Below, in pieces: positions 52,075 through 59,285 of a stretch of 64,000 nt of DNA. Position numbers and translations under genes: made by a program. The stretch is taken from contig DATMFI010000043.1 of NCBI GenBank assembly GCA_035556215.1, forward strand, positions 13,122-77,121, in the 5' to 3' direction. A model generated the notes under the pieces. The model was not told where the DNA came from. It made no database searches and was given only the letters and a program-made list of their open reading frames with translations. This DNA comes from Palsa-892 sp035556215 (GTDB lineage Bacteria; Pseudomonadota; Alphaproteobacteria; Rhizobiales; Xanthobacteraceae). Position 1 is the first letter of the stretch. Each line of letters opens with the position of its first letter.

Positions 52075-52614
52075 ATTCGCCGCCCCATGAGAGCTGCCCC
52101 TGCGGTCCAGAAGGACGGACCGCGCACGAACGATGAAATCCGTGTCCGCGAAGTTCAGCTGATCGATCACACCGGCGTAAACCGCGGCGCCGTTCCCACA
52201 TCAGACGCCATCGCCCTTGCTCGCGAAAACGGCCTCGACCTCGTCGAGATTTCGCCGAACAATAATCCGCCGGTCGCGAAGATCATGGATTACGGCAAGT
52301 ACCGTTTCCAGGAACAGAAGAAGGCCGCCGAGGCGCGCAAAAAGCAGAAGACCGTCGAGGTCAAGGAGATCAAGCTCCGGCCCGGCATCGACAAGCACGA
52401 TTACGAAGTAAAGATGCGCGCCATGCAGCGCTTCTTCGAGGAAGGCGACAAGGTCAAGGTCACGCTGCGTTTCCGCGGCCGCGAGATGGCGCACCAGGAA
52501 CTCGGCTACAATCTCCTGAAGCGCGTCAAGGAAGACAACGTCAAGGTCGCCAAGGTCGAATCCGAACCGCTGTCGGAAGGCCGCCAGATCGTGATGATTC
52601 TCGCGCCGCGATAA
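52075..52614 (+). CDS. infC: Translation initiation factor IF-3 (AUU start)
   Basis: Prevents premature subunit joining and proofreads the start codon. The 179-aa product has the N-domain (GPRTNDEIRVREVQLIDHTG, ARENGLDLVEISPN), linker (YRFQEQKKAAEARKKQK) and C-domain (KLRPGIDKHDYEVKMRAMQR, VTLRFRGREMAHQELG). I place the start at ATT 52075, giving MRRPMRAAP: AGGAG lies 9 nt upstream, whereas the next ATG (52087) is 21 nt from it. Rhizobial IF-3 proteins typically begin MRRP, and E. coli infC uses AUU. A weak TTGACT...AATCCT promoter may lie at 51979-52007. A terminator overlaps the stop. Confidence 0.9.
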   Translation: MRRPMRAAPAVQKDGPRTNDEIRVREVQLIDHTGVNRGAVPTSDAIALARENGLDLVEISPNNNPPVAKIMDYGKYRFQEQKKAAEARKKQKTVEVKEIKLRPGIDKHDYEVKMRAMQRFFEEGDKVKVTLRFRGREMAHQELGYNLLKRVKEDNVKVAKVESEPLSEGRQIVMILAPR

Positions 52615-52633
52615 CCGGCGCGAGAACTTTTTT
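52598..52633 (+). terminator. Intrinsic terminator overlapping the infC stop codon
   Basis: TTCTCGCGCCG (52598-52608) and CGGCGCGAGAA (52616-52626) form an 11-bp perfect stem; the 7-base loop contains the infC TAA. It is followed by C and six T residues. The last codons of infC therefore double as the terminator's left arm. It separates infC from rpmI-rplT, with which it is often cotranscribed in other bacteria. Confidence 0.9.
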
Positions 52634-52656
52634 CATTCGCAAACAGAGCGCCGGGT

Positions 52657-53616
52657 TCAAGCCGCGACGGTCGGCTTGTCCCGGCGGATCGCGCCTGCGG
52701 CACGCAATGCATGCGTGCCGAGCCGCCACGGCTTGTTGGCGCCGCTGACGACACTCACCATTTGCTGCAACGGCAAGCGCTCGATTTCGGCGCGCGGCCG
52801 CGACACGAACAGCCCGGCGTGGAACAGCCCGTCGCCCTCAAGGCCGCGGGTATCGAAACCGCGCTGCTCGACGGCGCGCACCGTCGCTTCCATCTCGGCG
52901 ACGCTGGCAAAGCGGCGCTGGACGAAGGTCGCGCCGTCGAAATGCTCGGTTTCCAGTTGCTGGCGTGCGAGCGTCGCGGCGATCTCGTCGTAGGGAAACA
53001 TCCGCAGCACGAAGGATGCGACCCAGGCCGGGCGGCCCCTCCTCGCATAACGCGCGATTCGATCGAAGCTGCGGCTCGTCACATAGCCGACGCAGCCGGT
53101 CGAAACGATGATGTCGACATCGGCGAGGAGCGCGGCTTCTTCCGCAGTCGGCTCTTCGCTTTCGAGATTGCGGGCGATCGCATGATCGACGGCGCCGCTC
53201 TCGGCCGCATAGCGCGTCGCGGGCTTCGAGACATCGAGGCCGATGACGCGAACATGCTCGTTCTTCGGCCAGGCGCGGTAAAAAGACCGGTCGAGGGCAA
53301 TCAGCTCGTCGCTGGCGATCTTCTGCAAGGCGGGTGCCGTATAGCGCTCGCGCAACGCGTCGTAACCGATCCGGTACTTCATCAGCGCGCCGTTGACGCC
53401 GTAGGAGCAGCCAAGATCGAGAACGGTGACGGGTTCGCTCTGCTGTTCCGCCCGGGAGCGGATCAGTTGCTCGAAAATCGGCTGCGCGAGATGCGGAATG
53501 ATGTAATCGAGCTGGCCGAGAACCCGAAAATACTGGCGCGGGTCCTTTTCGGTATAAATTTCGTCGAAATTGGCCTTGTCGTCGTTGATGACGGAAAACT
53601 TGAGTGATCGTTGCAT
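52657..53616 (-). CDS. Class I SAM-dependent methyltransferase-like protein
   Basis: The 319-aa protein has a Rossmann methyltransferase motif I, VTVLDLGCSYGVNGAL (about residues 64-79), an acidic motif II region (VRVIGLDVSKPATRYA) and a motif IV-like DIIVSTGCVGYV. The N-terminus contains NFDEIYTEKDPRQYFRVLGQ. I do not recognise the substrate; natural-product or small-molecule methylation is possible. The ATG at 53616 follows AGAGG. It is a single gene on the opposite strand between infC and rpmI and shares a 287-bp divergent region with rpmI. Confidence 0.8.
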   Translation of the reverse strand: MQRSLKFSVINDDKANFDEIYTEKDPRQYFRVLGQLDYIIPHLAQPIFEQLIRSRAEQQSEPVTVLDLGCSYGVNGALMKYRIGYDALRERYTAPALQKIASDELIALDRSFYRAWPKNEHVRVIGLDVSKPATRYAAESGAVDHAIARNLESEEPTAEEAALLADVDIIVSTGCVGYVTSRSFDRIARYARRGRPAWVASFVLRMFPYDEIAATLARQQLETEHFDGATFVQRRFASVAEMEATVRAVEQRGFDTRGLEGDGLFHAGLFVSRPRAEIERLPLQQMVSVVSGANKPWRLGTHALRAAGAIRRDKPTVAA

Positions 53617-53748
53617 AATCAACCTCTGAATTGTTCGGCTTGCGTGCCGAGGTGAACCTCCAAAAATGCGGGTTTGGATAGGCGGTCGTGTTTGCCCATC
53701 CGGGGCTCAAGCTATCTCCTTGAAGCGCTTAATAAAAGCGTTTGGAGG

Positions 53749-53777
53749 TTGAAATTTGCGGGCAATCCCTTTATCAA
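53749..53777 (+). promoter_or_regulatory. Candidate promoter of rpmI-rplT
   Basis: TTGAAA (53749-53754), a 17-bp spacer and TATCAA (53772-53777) form a reasonable sigma-70 promoter 126 bp before the rpmI ATG. An imperfect stem (GCGCTTAATAAAAGCG) lies just upstream. The long leader could carry translational control, but I see no clear L20-binding mimic. Confidence 0.45.
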
Positions 53778-53903
53778 CCCGCCCTGCAAGGATCGCCCGG
53801 CTCAAAAAAGGGCTGCCGTGGCGATCCGCAACGCTCAATCCGAGCAATTCGAAACACTAGCGGGTGCCCGCGCGCGTGCGCACGGCCATCCACGGAGAGC
53901 CAA

Positions 53904-54104
53904 ATGCCCAAACTGAAGACCAAGTCCGGCGCGAAGAAACGCTTCAAGATCTCCGCCACCGGGAAAGTGATCGCTCCGCAGGCAGGCAAGCGCCACGGCA
54001 TGATCAAGCGGACCAAAAAGCAGATCCGCCAGCTGCGCGGCACCACCGTGATGAGCGAGGCCGACGCGCGGCACGTCCGCAAGATCTTCATGCCTTACGG
54101 CTGA
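53904..54104 (+). CDS. rpmI: 50S ribosomal protein L35
   Basis: Small basic 50S protein. The 66-aa product starts MPKLKTKSGAKKRFKISATG and includes KRHGMIKRTKKQIRQLRGT and the closing RKIFMPYG, typical of L35. The ATG at 53904 is used because L35 begins MPKLKTK; the longer open frame upstream is leader. rplT follows after 41 bp. Confidence 0.96.
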   Translation: MPKLKTKSGAKKRFKISATGKVIAPQAGKRHGMIKRTKKQIRQLRGTTVMSEADARHVRKIFMPYG

Positions 54105-54145
54105 ACGCTTCCGGCTGAACCCGACCCGATTTTGGAGAGATCATC

Positions 54146-54508
54146 ATGGCACGCGTCAAACGGGGCGTAACGTCCCACGCCAAGCACAAAAAAGTTTTCA
54201 AGGCCGCCAAGGGCTATTACGGCCGGCGCAAGAATACCATCCGCGCCGCCAAGCAGGCGGTCGAGAAGGGCATGCAATATGCCTATCGCGACCGCAAAAA
54301 CAAAAAGCGCACCTTCCGCGCGCTCTGGATCCAGCGCATTAACGCCGCCGTGCGCGAGCACGGCCTCACCTATGGCCGATTTATCGACGGCCTCGGCAAG
54401 GCCGGGGTCGTGGTGGATCGCAAGGTGCTCGCCGACCTCGCGGTGCGCGAGCCGGCAGCCTTCAAGGCGATCGTCGATACGGCCCGCGCCGCGCTTCCTG
54501 CTGCTTAA
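54146..54508 (+). CDS. rplT: 50S ribosomal protein L20
   Basis: Early-assembly 23S rRNA-binding protein and, in other bacteria, autoregulator of its own operon. The 120-aa product begins MARVKRGVTSHAKHKKVFKA and has GYYGRRKNTIRAAKQAVEKG, RDRKNKKRTFRALWIQRINA and a globular C-terminal domain (VLADLAVREPAAFKAIVDTA). It ends the rpmI-rplT unit. Confidence 0.97.
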   Translation: MARVKRGVTSHAKHKKVFKAAKGYYGRRKNTIRAAKQAVEKGMQYAYRDRKNKKRTFRALWIQRINAAVREHGLTYGRFIDGLGKAGVVVDRKVLADLAVREPAAFKAIVDTARAALPAA

Positions 54509-54549
54509 GCACCAAGCAACGGCATTACGCCTTTCCGAGGCCTGAAATC

Positions 54550-54585
54550 GCGGGGCACCCCATAGGGTGCCGCGCGGTTTTCGTT
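54550..54585 (+). terminator. Hairpin between rplT and pheS (possible weak terminator or attenuator)
   Basis: GGCACCC (54554-54560) and GGGTGCC (54565-54571) form a 7-bp stem with a CATA loop inside a longer GC-rich imperfect stem, followed by GCGCGGTTTTC. The T-run is short, so termination may be partial. It stands 50 bp before pheS and could attenuate read-through from rplT into pheST. Confidence 0.45.
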
Positions 54586-54622
54586 CGTGTACGCTATCCT
54601 CTCCTCATCTCCGGGTCGTCCG

Positions 54623-55705
54623 ATGCCTGATCTCCAGCAACTCGAAAGCGAACTTCTCAAAGCCGTCGATGCGGCCAAGGACGAGACCGCAATCGAGGCG
54701 GTGCGCGTCGCGGCGCTCGGCAAGAAGGGCTCGGTGTCGGAGCTTTTGAAAACGCTCGGCGCCATGACGCCGGAGGAGCGCAAGACGCGAGGACCGCTGA
54801 TCAACGGCCTGCGCGACAAGGTGAGCAACGCGATCAGCGCCAAGAAAGATTCGCTCAAACAAGCGGCGCTCTCGGCGCAGCTCGCCGCCGACAGGGCCGA
54901 TGTGACGCTGCCGGTACGCGAGAACGCGCTCGAGCGCGGCCGCATTCACCCGGTGAGCCAGGTGATCGACGAAGTGACGGCGATCTTCGCCGACATGGGT
55001 TTTTCGGTCGCCGAAGGCCCGGACATCGAAACCGACTTCTACAATTTCACCGCGCTCAACTTTCCCGAAGGCCATCCGGCGCGCGAGATGCACGACACGT
55101 TCTTCTTCAACCGCGCCGGGGACGGCACGCGCAAGCTTCTGCGCACGCACACTTCGCCGGTGCAGATCCGCACGATGGAGAACGTGAAGCCGCCGATCCG
55201 CGTCATCACGCCGGGCCGTACCTATCGTTGCGATTCCGACCAGACGCACACGCCAATGTTCCATCAGGTCGAGGGCCTCGTCATCGACCGCGGCTCGCAT
55301 CTTGGGCACCTCAAATGGATCCTCGAGGAATTCTGTAAGGCGTTCTTCGAGGTGCCGTCGGTCAAGATGCGCTTCCGCCCGTCGTTCTTCCCGTTCACCG
55401 AGCCGTCGATGGAAGTCGATATCCAGTGCGACCGGCGCGGCAACGAATTGCGCCTCGGCGAGGGCAGCGACTGGCTGGAAATTCTCGGCTGCGGCATGGT
55501 CCACGCCAACGTGCTCAAAAACTGCAAGCTCGACCCCAACGAGTATCAGGGCTTTGCCTGGGGCATGGGGATCGACCGCATCGCCATGCTCAAATACGGC
55601 ATGCCGGATCTGCGCGCTTTCTTCGAGGCGGATGTGCGCTGGCTCAATCACTACGGCTTCCGGCCGCTCGACTTCCCGACGCTCGCGGGAGGTCTCAGCG
55701 GATGA
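54623..55705 (+). CDS. pheS: Phenylalanine-tRNA ligase alpha subunit
   Basis: Catalytic subunit of the PheRS heterotetramer. The 360-aa product has an N-terminal coiled coil (residues 1-90), class II motif 1 (HPVSQVIDEVTAIFADMGF), motif 2 (RTHTSPVQIRTM, GRTYRCDSDQTHTPMFHQVE) and motif 3 (GFAWGMGIDRIAMLKYG). The ATG at 54623 gives MPDLQQLESELL, the usual N-terminus. Its stop overlaps the ATG of the next gene (ATGA). Confidence 0.97.
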   Translation: MPDLQQLESELLKAVDAAKDETAIEAVRVAALGKKGSVSELLKTLGAMTPEERKTRGPLINGLRDKVSNAISAKKDSLKQAALSAQLAADRADVTLPVRENALERGRIHPVSQVIDEVTAIFADMGFSVAEGPDIETDFYNFTALNFPEGHPAREMHDTFFFNRAGDGTRKLLRTHTSPVQIRTMENVKPPIRVITPGRTYRCDSDQTHTPMFHQVEGLVIDRGSHLGHLKWILEEFCKAFFEVPSVKMRFRPSFFPFTEPSMEVDIQCDRRGNELRLGEGSDWLEILGCGMVHANVLKNCKLDPNEYQGFAWGMGIDRIAMLKYGMPDLRAFFEADVRWLNHYGFRPLDFPTLAGGLSG

Positions 55706-56193
55706 GCAAGGGCACCGAGCACCGCTCGCCGCTCGATCGCGCCTTTTTCGCGCTGGTGACGCGCGGCTGGGACAACCGCCGCATCACGAGCTACCGCAGC
55801 CAGTTGCAGCGCCATAACGCGGCGCTCACCGCCGATGTGCTGAACGATTTTTCGCTGCTCGACGTCAAGGCGACGGGCCTGCTCACCCATGTCTCGCTGA
55901 TGATCGCGGGCCTCGGCCTGATCGCGCCGCTCGTCGCCCAGAGCGATATCGAAAAGGGCATTCTCGTCGCCGAGATCGCCGTTTACCTGATGATCGCGGT
56001 CGGATGCCTGCGTTGCCTTTCGGTATTCACGCCGCACCAGTTTCGCGAAGCCACCCTCGGCGTTCCAAAACTCGCCGAGCGCGAATTGATCCTGCGCCGC
56101 GAGCTTTATCGCCTGTGCAATCGCATGGCGATCGTCTTCACCATTTTGGTGTTTCTCATCCTGCCCGCCCTTTATCTCTACACGCCGAACTGA
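55702..56193 (+). CDS. Small membrane protein of unknown function between pheS and pheT
   Basis: The 163-aa protein is not one I can assign. It has an N-terminal cytoplasmic part with an Asn/Arg-rich helix (RRITSYRSQLQRHNAAL), two hydrophobic helices near residues 57-73 (VSLMIAGLGLIAPLVA) and 80-98 (ILVAEIAVYLMIAVGCL), a soluble middle (LAERELILRRELYRLCNRM), and a C-terminal membrane helix (IVFTILVFLILPALYLY). It overlaps the pheS stop by 4 bp and lies 14 bp before pheT, so it is translated within the pheST operon. No link to tRNA charging is evident from its sequence. Confidence 0.8.
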   Translation: MSKGTEHRSPLDRAFFALVTRGWDNRRITSYRSQLQRHNAALTADVLNDFSLLDVKATGLLTHVSLMIAGLGLIAPLVAQSDIEKGILVAEIAVYLMIAVGCLRCLSVFTPHQFREATLGVPKLAERELILRRELYRLCNRMAIVFTILVFLILPALYLYTPN

Positions 56194-56207
56194 CCTCAGA
56201 ACCGATC

Positions 56208-58616
56208 ATGAAATTCACGCTGTCCTGGCTGAAAGACCACCTCGAAACCGACGCGACGCTGAGCGAGATCGCCGACAAGCTGACGATGGTCGGCCTCGAG
56301 GTCGAACGCGTCGAGGACAAGGCGGCGCAGCTTGCGCCCTTCACCACCGCGCGCGTCGTCTCCGCCGAGAAGCATCCCGATGCCGACCGCCTGCGCGTGC
56401 TCAAGGTCGATGCCGGCGACGGCAAGCCGGTGCAGGTCGTCTGCGGCGCGCCGAACGCGCGCGCCGGCCTTGTCGGCGTCTTCGCAAAGCCCGGCACGCA
56501 TATTCCGGGCACGGGCATCGACCTCAAGGTCGGCAAGATTCGCGGCCAGGAAAGCCACGGCATGATGGTTTCGGCCCGCGAGATGGGCATTTCCGACGAC
56601 CACGAGGGCATTATCGAGCTGCCGGCCGACACCCGGCTCGGCCAGCCCTTCGCGCCGCTGATGGGCCTTGACGATCCGATGATCGAGATTGCCGTAACAC
56701 CGAACCGCGCCGATTGCCTCGGCGTGCGCGGCATCGCGCGCGACCTTGCGGCGGCGCTCATCGGCAAGCTCAAGGAGGACCGCTTGCAGCCGGTGAAGGG
56801 CGAATTCCCCTGCCCGGTTTCGGTGAAGATCGAGGACGCCTCGCTCTGCCCGGCGTTTGCGCTTCGTCTCGTGCGCGGCGTGAAAAACGGCCCGTCGCCC
56901 GAATGGCTGCAGCGGCGGCTGCGTGCGATCGGGCTGCGGCCAATCAATGCGCTCGTCGACATCACGAATTTGCTGACCTTCGATCGCGCGCGCCCCTTGC
57001 ATGTGTTCGATGCCGCCAGGGTGAAGGGCAATCTCGTCGTGCGCCGCGCCCATAAAGGCGAGAAGCTTCTCGCACTCGACGGCAAGACCTATGAATTCGA
57101 TTCCGAAGCCTGCGTGATCGCCGACGATGCCGGCGTCGAATCGCTCGCCGGCATCATGGGCGGCGAAGCGAGCGGCTGCTCGAACGAGACCACCGATGTG
57201 CTGATCGAATCGGCGCTGTGGAATCCGATCAACATCGCCCAGACCGGCCGCAAGCTCGGCATCAATTCCGACGCGCGCTTTCGCTTCGAGCGCGGCGTCG
57301 ATCCCGCCTTCACGCTGCCGGGGCTGGAGCTCGCGACCAAGCTCGTGCTCGAGCTCTGCGGCGGCAAGGCTTCGGACGTCGTGCTCGCGGGCGCGATTCC
57401 GGAAGCCAATCGCGTCATCGACTTTCCGCTTTCCGAGCCCCGCCGGCTGGCGGGCTTCGAGGCGAAGCCCGGCGAAGCAAAGCGCATTCTCACCGCGCTC
57501 GGTTTCATCGTCTCGGGCAACACCGACACGGTGAAGGTCGCGGTGCCGTCGTGGCGCGGCGACGTCGAGGGCAAAGCCGATCTCGTCGAGGAAGTCGTGC
57601 GCATCGCGGGCGTCGATCGCGTGCCGCTGACGCCCTTCCCGCGCGGCGAATTCGCGCGCAAGCCGGTGCTGACGGTGCTGCAAAAGCGCACGCGCGCGGC
57701 AAAGCGCGCGCTCGCCGGTTGCGGCCTTGTCGAAGCCGTCACCTGGTCGTTCATCTCGAAAAAGCAGGCCGAGACGTTCGGCGGCGGCGCGCCTTCGCTC
57801 GCGCTCGCCAATCCGATCGCGGCCGAACTTTCCGACATGCGGCCAAGCCTCATTCCGGGCCTCGCGCTCGCGGCGCAAAGGAACGCCGACCGCGGCTATG
57901 CGGATGCCGCGCTCTTTGAAGTCGGCCAGATTTTCCTCGGCGACAAGCCGGAAGATCAGTTGATGGCGGCAACGAGTTTGCGCAAAGGCACCGCCAGGCT
58001 TTCGGGCGGCGGACGTTTCTGGTCGGGCAGCGCAGGCAATGTCGATGTGTTCGACGCCAAGGCCGACGCGCTGGAAACCCTCGCCGCCGGCGGCGCGGCG
58101 GTCGATAAATTGCAGATCGTCACGGGCGGGCCTTCGTATCTTCATCCAGGCCGTTCGGGCACCATCCAGCTCGGGCCGAAAAATATTCTCGCTTACTTTG
58201 GCGAATTGCATCCGGCAGCACTCGAAGCGCTCGGCATCGAAGGACCGGTTGCCGTTTCCGAAGTGATCCTCGACCGCATTCCGGCGCCGAAGGTGAGGCC
58301 GACGCGCGCCAGGCCGCCGCTCGTGCTGTCGCCGTTCCAGCCGGTCGCGCGCGATTTTGCCTTCATCGTCGATCGCAATGTCGCGGCGGCGGACGTCGTT
58401 CGCGCGGCGCAAGGCGCCGATAAAAATCTCGTCAGCGCCGTCGATGTTTTCGATCTTTACGAAGGCAAGGGCATCGAGGCCGGCAAGAAATCGCTCGCGA
58501 TTTCCGTCACCATCCAGCCGGTCGAAAAGACGCTGACCGATGCCGAGATCGAGGCGATTGCGGGGAAGATCGTCGCGGAAGTCTCGAAAAAAACCGGCGC
58601 GACGTTGCGCTCTTAA
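56208..58616 (+). CDS. pheT: Phenylalanine-tRNA ligase beta subunit
   Basis: tRNA-binding and editing subunit of PheRS. The 802-aa product starts MKFTLSWLKDHLETDATL and has the EMAP-like tRNA-binding domain (VSAEKHPDADRLRVLKVDAG, VVCGAPNARAGLVGVFA), B3/B4 editing domain, B5 domain, the inactive synthetase-like core and a C-terminal anticodon-binding domain (RPPLVLSPFQPVARDFAFIV, DLYEGKGIEAGKKSLAISV). Full length. Its stop overlaps that of the convergent PP-loop gene in TTAA. Confidence 0.96.
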   Translation: MKFTLSWLKDHLETDATLSEIADKLTMVGLEVERVEDKAAQLAPFTTARVVSAEKHPDADRLRVLKVDAGDGKPVQVVCGAPNARAGLVGVFAKPGTHIPGTGIDLKVGKIRGQESHGMMVSAREMGISDDHEGIIELPADTRLGQPFAPLMGLDDPMIEIAVTPNRADCLGVRGIARDLAAALIGKLKEDRLQPVKGEFPCPVSVKIEDASLCPAFALRLVRGVKNGPSPEWLQRRLRAIGLRPINALVDITNLLTFDRARPLHVFDAARVKGNLVVRRAHKGEKLLALDGKTYEFDSEACVIADDAGVESLAGIMGGEASGCSNETTDVLIESALWNPINIAQTGRKLGINSDARFRFERGVDPAFTLPGLELATKLVLELCGGKASDVVLAGAIPEANRVIDFPLSEPRRLAGFEAKPGEAKRILTALGFIVSGNTDTVKVAVPSWRGDVEGKADLVEEVVRIAGVDRVPLTPFPRGEFARKPVLTVLQKRTRAAKRALAGCGLVEAVTWSFISKKQAETFGGGAPSLALANPIAAELSDMRPSLIPGLALAAQRNADRGYADAALFEVGQIFLGDKPEDQLMAATSLRKGTARLSGGGRFWSGSAGNVDVFDAKADALETLAAGGAAVDKLQIVTGGPSYLHPGRSGTIQLGPKNILAYFGELHPAALEALGIEGPVAVSEVILDRIPAPKVRPTRARPPLVLSPFQPVARDFAFIVDRNVAAADVVRAAQGADKNLVSAVDVFDLYEGKGIEAGKKSLAISVTIQPVEKTLTDAEIEAIAGKIVAEVSKKTGATLRS

Positions 58617-59275
58617 GCGAGCGTGAGGTCGGCGAACACGAAGCCGTCGCGCCCGGTGACTTCGCCGGGCGTCGCCTCGATCCTGCGGCTGAACATCGGG
58701 CCTGCGAGCACGCAGGTGTGAAACTCGCCGCGCTCGCCGCAGGGATCGACGCCTTGCGGCAGTTCGTTCAGCAACGCCGCATCGAAGGCGCGCCCCGCAA
58801 AATCTTTCGGCACTGCTTTCGGATCGACGCAGACAAGGCGCGCCTCAAGGCCGCCCGCGATCATTTCATGCGCGAGCCTGTCCGTCGGGCGGCCCCATAA
58901 CGGAAATACCGGCGTGATGCCGCTTCCCGCCATCTTCTCCTCGCGGTAGCGGCGGATGTCTTCGAGGAACAGATCGCCGAAAACGATGTGCGTGACGCCC
59001 TCCCGCTTCGCCTCGCCGAGCATCGCGCTCATCTTCGCTTCATAGATTTCATTCGGGCACGGGAACGGAATGCGCACGATCTTCTGCGCGAGGCCCGCGG
59101 CCATGCATTGCGCGTTCAATATCGCTTCGCGCACGCCATGCATGGAGACGCGGCCGAAATCCCCGGTGACCGTCGTCAGCGCGGCGGTGATCTCATATTC
59201 GCCGCTTTGCCGGATTTCATGCAGCGCCCAGGCGGCGTCCTTGCCGCTCGACCAGGAAAGCCATGCCCGCTTCAC
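58613..59275 (-). CDS. Dph6-related PP-loop ATPase (DUF71 / TIGR00290-like)
   Basis: The 220-aa protein has an N-terminal adenine-nucleotide PP-loop SWSSGKDAAWAL (residues 7-18) and the family segments TTVTGDFGRVSMHGVRE, THIVFGDLFLEDIRRYRE and GRPTDRLAHEMIAGGLEARLV. In Eukarya and Archaea related enzymes amidate diphthine on EF-2; bacteria lack diphthamide, so the substrate here is unknown. The start is GTG at 59275, 10 bp after the amine oxidase stop, so the two genes are likely cotranscribed. Confidence 0.85.
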   Translation of the reverse strand: MKRAWLSWSSGKDAAWALHEIRQSGEYEITAALTTVTGDFGRVSMHGVREAILNAQCMAAGLAQKIVRIPFPCPNEIYEAKMSAMLGEAKREGVTHIVFGDLFLEDIRRYREEKMAGSGITPVFPLWGRPTDRLAHEMIAGGLEARLVCVDPKAVPKDFAGRAFDAALLNELPQGVDPCGERGEFHTCVLAGPMFSRRIEATPGEVTGRDGFVFADLTLA

Positions 59276-59285
59276 GGTTTTGTCT

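Noticed and set aside
53866..53903. Alternating CG stretch before rpmI as a Z-DNA or structured control site
   Set aside because: It is a short GC-rich run without a stable inverted repeat; nothing beyond the base composition supports a function.
56196..58412. 738-codon open frame opposite pheT
   Set aside because: Antisense shadow; the composition is Arg/Gly-rich noise with no motif, while pheT is complete on the plus strand.
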